From Bacillota bacterium (GTDB lineage: Bacteria > Bacillota > Clostridia > Oscillospirales > Acutalibacteraceae), in the NCBI GenBank assembly GCA_023401495.1, contig JAEXDU010000249.1, forward strand, positions 1-34,846: 34,846 nt of DNA. The letters run 5' to 3'. Shown piece after piece: positions 31,187 through 34,846 of this stretch. Position 1 is the stretch's first letter. Each line of letters starts with the position of its first letter. Under the pieces are notes generated by a model. That model saw only the letters and a list, made by a program, of their open reading frames with translations. It did not search any database and was not told the origin of the DNA. The position numbers and the translations under genes are program-made.

Positions 31187-32680
31187 ATGCCTCCCGAACC
31201 TGCGGGCATATTATCCGGCGCACCCATGCTGCTCAGCATACAAACCGCCGAAACCGTCAATCCAGACTTTAATCCGTTTGTTTCACTGCTGATTCTGTTT
31301 CTTCTGATTCTGGTCAACGCATTTTTTGCGGCCTCCGAAATCGCCATCATTACGCTCAACGACAATAAAATTCGAAAAATGGCGGAGGACGGCGATAAAA
31401 AAGCGGAAAAAATTCTAAGGCTGACGGAAAACTCCAGCCGGTTTCTTTCCACCATCCAAATTGGCGTTACGCTTTCCGGATTCCTGACCTCCGCATCGGC
31501 TTCCCAAAGCTTTGCGGCGATTCTGGCGGAAAAATTGAGCTTCCTGCCGATTTCCACCTCCTTGCTGCACGGCGTCTCCACCGTACTTATCACCATCATC
31601 CTGTCTTACTTCTCGCTTGTCCTGGGTGAACTGGTGCCGAAGAAGATCGCCATGCAAAAGGCCGAGGCGCTCAGCTTTCGCTTTATCGGCATTTTAAGCA
31701 CCACGGCTTCGATCTTCAGCGTTTTCATTTCGTTCCTTACCGTTTCCACCAACTTTGTTCTGAAGCTTCTGGGTCTTGACCCCAACACCACGGAAGATAC
31801 CGTCACAGAGGAAGAGATTCTGATGATGGTCGATGTTGGTGAAGAAAAGGGCCTGATCATCGGCAGTGCCAAAGACATGATCGAAAACATTTTCGATTTT
31901 GCCGACACCACAGTGGAAGAAATCATGACGCACCGTACCGACGTGGGCGCAGTAGAGGATACCAGCACCGTCGGCGATGTCGTGGCCTTGGCCATAGAAG
32001 AGGGATATTCCCGCATTCCGGTGTTTCACGAGGATCTGGACACAATCCTTGGCATTATTTATGTGAAGGATTTGCTGAAATATGTAGGCAGCGAGATCAA
32101 CAGCAGCGTAAAGATCACCGATCTGATGCGCCCCGCTTACTTTGTGCCAGAAACAAAGCGCTGCACGCAGCTGTTTACTGAAATGACCGAGAAGAAGGTA
32201 CAGATTGCCGTGATCGTCGACGAATACGGCGGTACCTCGGGCATCATCACGATGGAAGACCTGCTGGAGGCCATCGTGGGCAATATTCAGGATGAATTCG
32301 ACGATGAGGAAGAAGAAATCCGCCGCGTCAGCGACAACAGCTACACGGTGGAAGGCAGCACCTCAATCGATGAAATATCCGACCTGGTGGGCGTCGACCT
32401 GCCGGAGGGCGATTACGATACCATCGCGGGCCTGGTGGTCGAAAATCTGGGCCGCATCCCAAAACCCGGCGAGCACCCCACGGTTCGCGTGCAGAATCTG
32501 GCGCTGACTGTGCAGGAGGTAGAGGAAAACCGCATTTCCCGCCTGCTGATCGTCAAGGATCTTACACCGCCGCCCCCGGAGGGGCAAAGCGGGAACAAAA
32601 ACGCTTTCTCAGCTAAGGCGGACTCTTCCAAGGAGCACCACCATCACCACCTCTCCTCGTTTATCGATACGGAATCGTAA
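31187..32680 (+). CDS. CNNM/CorC-type membrane transporter (hemolysin-like)
   Basis: This 497-residue protein has a DUF21 (CNNM) transmembrane domain at about 30-200, with NAFFAASEIAIITLNDNKI and LVLGELVPKKIAMQ (typical PK motif). Tandem CBS domains span about 225-345 (IMTHRTDV, YSRIPVFHEDLDTILGIIYVKDLL, IVDEYGGTSGIITMEDLLEAIVGNIQDEFD). A CorC_HlyC domain is at about 365-455. The family exports or exchanges Mg2+ (and possibly Co2+), although old names say hemolysin. Near the C-terminus lies a His run, HHHHHLSS (about 485-492), unusual for the family and a possible metal-binding patch. The SD is AAAGGGG. The gene is monocistronic. Confidence 0.94.
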   Translation: MPPEPAGILSGAPMLLSIQTAETVNPDFNPFVSLLILFLLILVNAFFAASEIAIITLNDNKIRKMAEDGDKKAEKILRLTENSSRFLSTIQIGVTLSGFLTSASASQSFAAILAEKLSFLPISTSLLHGVSTVLITIILSYFSLVLGELVPKKIAMQKAEALSFRFIGILSTTASIFSVFISFLTVSTNFVLKLLGLDPNTTEDTVTEEEILMMVDVGEEKGLIIGSAKDMIENIFDFADTTVEEIMTHRTDVGAVEDTSTVGDVVALAIEEGYSRIPVFHEDLDTILGIIYVKDLLKYVGSEINSSVKITDLMRPAYFVPETKRCTQLFTEMTEKKVQIAVIVDEYGGTSGIITMEDLLEAIVGNIQDEFDDEEEEIRRVSDNSYTVEGSTSIDEISDLVGVDLPEGDYDTIAGLVVENLGRIPKPGEHPTVRVQNLALTVQEVEENRISRLLIVKDLTPPPPEGQSGNKNAFSAKADSSKEHHHHHLSSFIDTES

Positions 32681-32696
32681 TTCATTTATACTGTCA

Positions 32697-32728
32697 GCCC
32701 TGCGCCGAGCATTCGGCGCGGGGCTTTT
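32697..32728 (+). terminator. Intrinsic terminator of the CNNM/CorC-like gene
   Basis: GCCCTGCGCCGA pairs with TTCGGCGCGGGGC (one mismatch-type wobble) around a 3-4 nt loop, then TTTT. It begins 16 bp after the stop codon. Confidence 0.85.
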
Positions 32729-32795
32729 CTGTGCTTGTATCCCGCATCCCGACAGTTAGTTGAAACCATCGCGTAAAAGAAATCAAAATTTCCGG

Positions 32796-32824
32796 TTGAC
32801 ATTCCATCTATCATGCATTACAAT
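32796..32824 (+). promoter_or_regulatory. Sigma-A promoter and possible operator of the padR operon
   Basis: TTGACA (32796-32801), a 17-bp spacer and TACAAT (32819-32824) precede padR. From 32815 to about 32845 an imperfect inverted repeat (GCATTACAAT...ATTGCATTGC, 8 of 10 pairs) overlaps the -10 box. PadR proteins usually repress their own operon, so this is a likely operator. Confidence 0.7.
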
Positions 32825-32878
32825 ATAGTAGGTACATTGCATTGCATAATAGTTGTGCCGCAGTCAGGAGGACACCGC

Positions 32879-33223
32879 ATGATACCGTCACAAATGCTGA
32901 AAGGTACGCTGGAGGGCTGCATACTGAAAATCATCAGCAAGCAGGAAACCTACGGCTATGAGATATCGCAGCAGCTGCAGCAGTATGGATTTGCCGACAT
33001 TTCGGAGGGGACGATCTATCCCCTTTTGCTGCGGCTCGAAAAAAGCGGACTGATTACCGCCGAATCCCGGGAATCCCCACTGGGGCCCCGGCGAAAATAC
33101 TTTTCTCTTTCCGCTACGGGCCGTGCCGAGCTCGACGGATTTTACGCGAACTGGAAAGAGCTTGAGCAAGCGGTAAACAATCTGTTCATTCATGGAGGAG
33201 ATAACGATGAATCAAAAGGCTAA
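32879..33223 (+). CDS. PadR-family transcriptional regulator
   Basis: This 114-residue protein has a winged helix with the family hallmarks: LKGTLEGCILKIISKQETYGYEISQQLQQYGF (6-37), ISEGTIYPLLLRLEKSGLI (40-58) and GPRRKYFSLSATGRAELD (69-86), followed by a short dimerisation helix. ATG 32879 has AGGAGG seven bases upstream, whereas the longer in-frame start at 32813 lies in the promoter. It overlaps the DUF1048 gene by 17 bp. PadR plus a DUF1048 membrane protein is a recurrent Firmicute pair. The signal is unknown. Confidence 0.94.
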   Translation: MIPSQMLKGTLEGCILKIISKQETYGYEISQQLQQYGFADISEGTIYPLLLRLEKSGLITAESRESPLGPRRKYFSLSATGRAELDGFYANWKELEQAVNNLFIHGGDNDESKG

Positions 33224-33884
33224 GCTGCTCAACCGCAGCAACAATCAGCTTGATGAGCGCCTGAACGCCGAAAACGACCGGGTGATGACCGATATGGTCT
33301 GTTACCTGCGCGCGTCCGGCCTGTCGGAATACAATCAGGAGCTGGTTCGGCAAGACCTGCTGGAGATGGTGCTTTCCGCACAGGAGCGCGGCGATTCCAT
33401 CGATACGGTCATCGGCCGGGATTACCAGAGCTTCTGCGACGAGATTATCGCAAGCCTGCCGCCGAAAAACGCTTTGCAGAGGATATGCGGCATTCTCAGT
33501 ACCTTTTTTCTGTGCGCCGCGATTCTGTGCGCCATCGGCGTTGTGTTTTCAAAGGATACCTTTGAGCTGATCCGCTCAGCCATCGCCGGTCAGCCCCTGA
33601 ATTTTCAGATTTCCGTGCCGGTTAGCAGTCTCGTGTCCTTTGCCCTGATTATCGCCTTTTCCGTTTTTATCGTGCAGTATATCTGCAAGACGGCTTTCCG
33701 CACGAAAAAATCAAAGCTGAGCCTTGGGAAAAACTTTTTGATCGGCATGGGAATCATGGTATTCTTTCTGGTGATCGCATGGTTTGGGCGCGCTGTGGCC
33801 TTTACTGTCTCCCTTTGGGCCGCATGCATCGGGATTATTGTCATGTTCGCGCTGTACAAAGTTCTGGAACAGTATGAAGGCTAA
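33207..33884 (+). CDS. DUF1048-family membrane protein
   Basis: This 225-residue protein starts at ATG 33207 (GGAGGA seven bases upstream, inside the padR end). The first 90 residues are soluble and helical, with NDRVMTDMVCYLRASGLSEYNQELVRQDLLEMVLSAQERG and DEIIASLPPKNAL, the DUF1048 pattern. Four membrane segments follow (about 95-118, 143-165, 176-196 and 200-220). Function of the family is unknown. Genetic coupling to PadR suggests a membrane-stress or antimicrobial response role. A terminator follows. Confidence 0.85.
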   Translation: MNQKAKLLNRSNNQLDERLNAENDRVMTDMVCYLRASGLSEYNQELVRQDLLEMVLSAQERGDSIDTVIGRDYQSFCDEIIASLPPKNALQRICGILSTFFLCAAILCAIGVVFSKDTFELIRSAIAGQPLNFQISVPVSSLVSFALIIAFSVFIVQYICKTAFRTKKSKLSLGKNFLIGMGIMVFFLVIAWFGRAVAFTVSLWAACIGIIVMFALYKVLEQYEG

Positions 33885-33935
33885 TGACTTCTCTCTGCCG
33901 GATGGTTTTCGGCAATCCACAGTCGACACATGAAA

Positions 33936-33978
33936 GAAAGCCTTCCTGTCATTTACAACAGGAGGGCTTTCTTCTTTT
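33936..33978 (+). terminator. Intrinsic terminator of the padR operon
   Basis: GAAAGCCTTCCTGT pairs with ACAGGAGGGCTTTC (one G-U) around an 8-nt loop, followed by a T-rich stretch. Confidence 0.88.
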
Positions 33979-34210
33979 ATAGAGTAGAATCTCGAAAGCT
34001 ATTGTTAGCAGGGTTATCCCACACAGAAATTTTTACTGGTGCAGCCTGCATGCACGTCGCGGGACAACTCGGAGAAAAGCTTTCATTTCGCGCTCCATTC
34101 GTCGTGCTATATTGGCTGTTCTCACGAAGAAAGAGCCACCGACTCCCACCCCGTGCGGTATTCGAATTTACGTTTTGAACGCTTTTGGAATAAAAACTTT
34201 TCAGCGGGAG
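33979..34210. other. Gene-free stretch after the padR operon
   Basis: No frame here has a ribosome binding site or recognisable product, and no tRNA-like cloverleaf was found. It joins the hairpin-rich repeat region that fills the rest of the window. Confidence 0.4.
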
Positions 34211-34246
34211 CCCCGCGCGAGGGCTCCCCTCATACCGGGGCATGCT
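34211..34246 (+). repeat. Partial copy of the hairpin repeat family
   Basis: Contains CCCCTCATACCGGGGCA, matching CCCCTCATGCCGGGGCA in the full copy at 34331-34425. The later hairpins are missing, so this looks like a truncated member. Confidence 0.55.
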
Positions 34247-34330
34247 CGCTGTTTCGTTGCTCTATGCTTTCGATTTCTCTTTGTATAAAGAAACGATTTT
34301 TTTCTTTGCGGCTATACCGCAGGGTTTCCG

Positions 34331-34425
34331 CTTGCGCGGGCTTGCCCCTCATGCCGGGGCAGGCACTTACTTTCGCTACGAGGCGAAAGTAAGCAAAGGC
34401 TCGCCAAAGGACAACCTTTGGAATC
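34331..34425 (+). repeat. Structured intergenic repeat, copy 1
   Basis: Three consecutive hairpins can be drawn. GCCCC...GGGGC is first. CTTACTTTCGC/GCGAAAGTAAG (34366-34376 with 34383-34393, 11 perfect pairs) is second. CCAAAGG-acaa-CCTTTGG (34404-34421) is third. The linker GCAAAGNNTCG between the last two is conserved in copy 2. No coding potential was found. Confidence 0.8.
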
Positions 34426-34472
34426 CGTTTGGGGAACAGTTCTTGTAAGTGCAAACGAAAACTACTGAAAAG

Positions 34473-34558
34473 GCGCTCCAATGAAAATGCCCACTCTCCT
34501 AGCAACAGCAAATCAAAAGCTTAGTGCTTTCGTCCGTCGGCGGGCATTTTCAGAGCGC
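34473..34558. repeat. Large imperfect inverted repeat
   Basis: GCGCT (34473-34477) and GAAAATGCCC (34483-34492) pair with GGGCATTTTC (34542-34551) and AGCGC (34554-34558) around a roughly 50-nt loop. It stands between the two copies of the structured repeat. Confidence 0.65.
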
Positions 34559-34621
34559 TCTCGTTGGCTCGCAGCTTTTGGAATGCGGCTTCGCCGCATT
34601 TTTTTGTTAGCTTGAGAGCGC
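34555..34621. repeat. Inverted repeat enclosing a terminator-like hairpin
   Basis: GCGCTCTC (34555-34562) pairs with GAGAGCGC (34614-34621). Inside lies the hairpin at 34582-34605. Confidence 0.6.
34582..34605 (+). terminator. Terminator-like hairpin in the repeat region
   Basis: AATGCGGC-ttc-GCCGCATT, a UUCG-type stable loop, is followed by a run of T. It could end a short non-coding transcript coming from the left, as no gene precedes it within 690 bp. Confidence 0.6.
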
Positions 34622-34665
34622 TTTTCGTACCATTTTAGACGTAAAATCTTCCCTTACGCACTTGC

Positions 34666-34694
34666 TTCACGCGCAGGCCGTGCCTGTGCGTGAA
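34666..34694. repeat. Hairpin in the repeat region
   Basis: TTCACGCGCAGGC pairs with GCCTGTGCGTGAA around a CGT loop, with 12 of 13 Watson-Crick pairs and one G-U/A-C-type position. Confidence 0.6.
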
Positions 34695-34725
34695 TTAGCA
34701 GCAGAGCGGGAACTTCTCTCGGTTT

Positions 34726-34744
34726 CCAAAGGCAGCGCCTTTGG
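34726..34744. repeat. Perfect short hairpin CCAAAGGC/GCCTTTGG
   Basis: An 8-bp perfect stem has loop AGC. The arm CCAAAGG is shared with the third hairpin of copy 1, so it may be a shuffled or rearranged fragment of the same family. Confidence 0.55.
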
Positions 34745-34753
34745 TCGTTGAGT

Positions 34754-34846
34754 GGGGGTTCCAAGGGGGAGAGAATCGAAACTCCCCCCTTGGCGAATCT
34801 TTGCTTCCTTTCTTTTCGTCAAGAAAGGAAGGGCCCGCCCCGGCCT
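34754..34846 (-). repeat. Structured intergenic repeat, copy 2 (inverted, runs to window edge)
   Basis: Read on the minus strand it aligns with copy 1: GCCGGGGCGGGC, an 11-bp perfect stem CTTCCTTTCTT/AAGAAAGGAAG (34804-34814 with 34821-34831), the linker GCAAAGATTCGCCAA, and a hairpin CCAAGGGGGGAG/CTCCCCCTTGG (34761-34793). Stem bases differ from copy 1 in both arms at once, so pairing is kept. Confidence 0.8.

Noticed and set aside
33979..34846. Short open frames and a possible tRNA in the right-hand gene-free region.
   Set aside because: Frames lack ribosome binding sites and run through hairpin repeats. No cloverleaf with a CCA-adjacent acceptor stem could be drawn.
1..34846. CRISPR arrays, rRNA genes, transposase genes, toxin-antitoxin pairs.
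   Set aside because: None was recognised anywhere. The only repeats are the degenerate pair near 26.8 kb and the hairpin family near the right end, neither with regular spacers.

Overview
The window is a stretch of chromosome from a GC-rich Firmicute, most likely a clostridium of the Oscillospiraceae/Ruminococcaceae type. This is inferred from strong AGGAGG-type ribosome binding sites, consensus sigma-A promoters, a single-chain pyruvate:ferredoxin oxidoreductase, a one-subunit glycyl-tRNA synthetase and a PBSX-like phage module. The species cannot be named from sequence reading alone.

Left part (1-1525): hflX on the minus strand, with its own promoter (TTGACG-17-TATGAT) and a bidirectional terminator. 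Next (1526-12614, minus strand) is a compact cluster of 17 intact, mostly overlapping phage genes in PBSX order: small terminase, large terminase, portal, protease, decoration protein, capsid, connectors, a possible tube-like protein, a tiny ORF, LysM hub, gpD-like hub, baseplate spike-like protein, gp25, gpJ, DUF2313 protein and a short fibre. It has no room for a sheath or tape-measure gene. It also has no integrase, repressor, replication, holin or endolysin gene, and its small terminase is only the C-terminal half. This is the most unusual system in the window: a streamlined head-plus-baseplate machine, possibly domesticated or gene-transfer-agent-like.

Middle (12868-17861, plus strand): a YtrA-type GntR repressor with a perfect 29-bp palindromic operator over its promoter, an ABC ATPase and two paralogous ABC-2 permeases. 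A stand-alone methyl-accepting chemotaxis protein follows, with a fully consensus promoter. On the minus strand (17884-22189) lies an envelope-stress-like operon: OmpR-type regulator, sensor kinase, and an HtrA protease with a long Pro/Gln/Gly/Tyr-rich cytoplasmic arm. Divergent from it are a GtrA-family membrane protein and glyS.

Right part: a minus-strand operon rsmE - SDR oxidoreductase - flavodoxin; a roughly 600-bp gap with an unexplained pair of 39-nt repeats; the large PFOR gene; a CNNM/CorC-type membrane protein; and a PadR regulator coupled to a DUF1048 membrane protein. The last 870 bp hold no convincing gene. They are packed with hairpins, including two inverted copies of a structured repeat whose stems differ by compensatory base changes.
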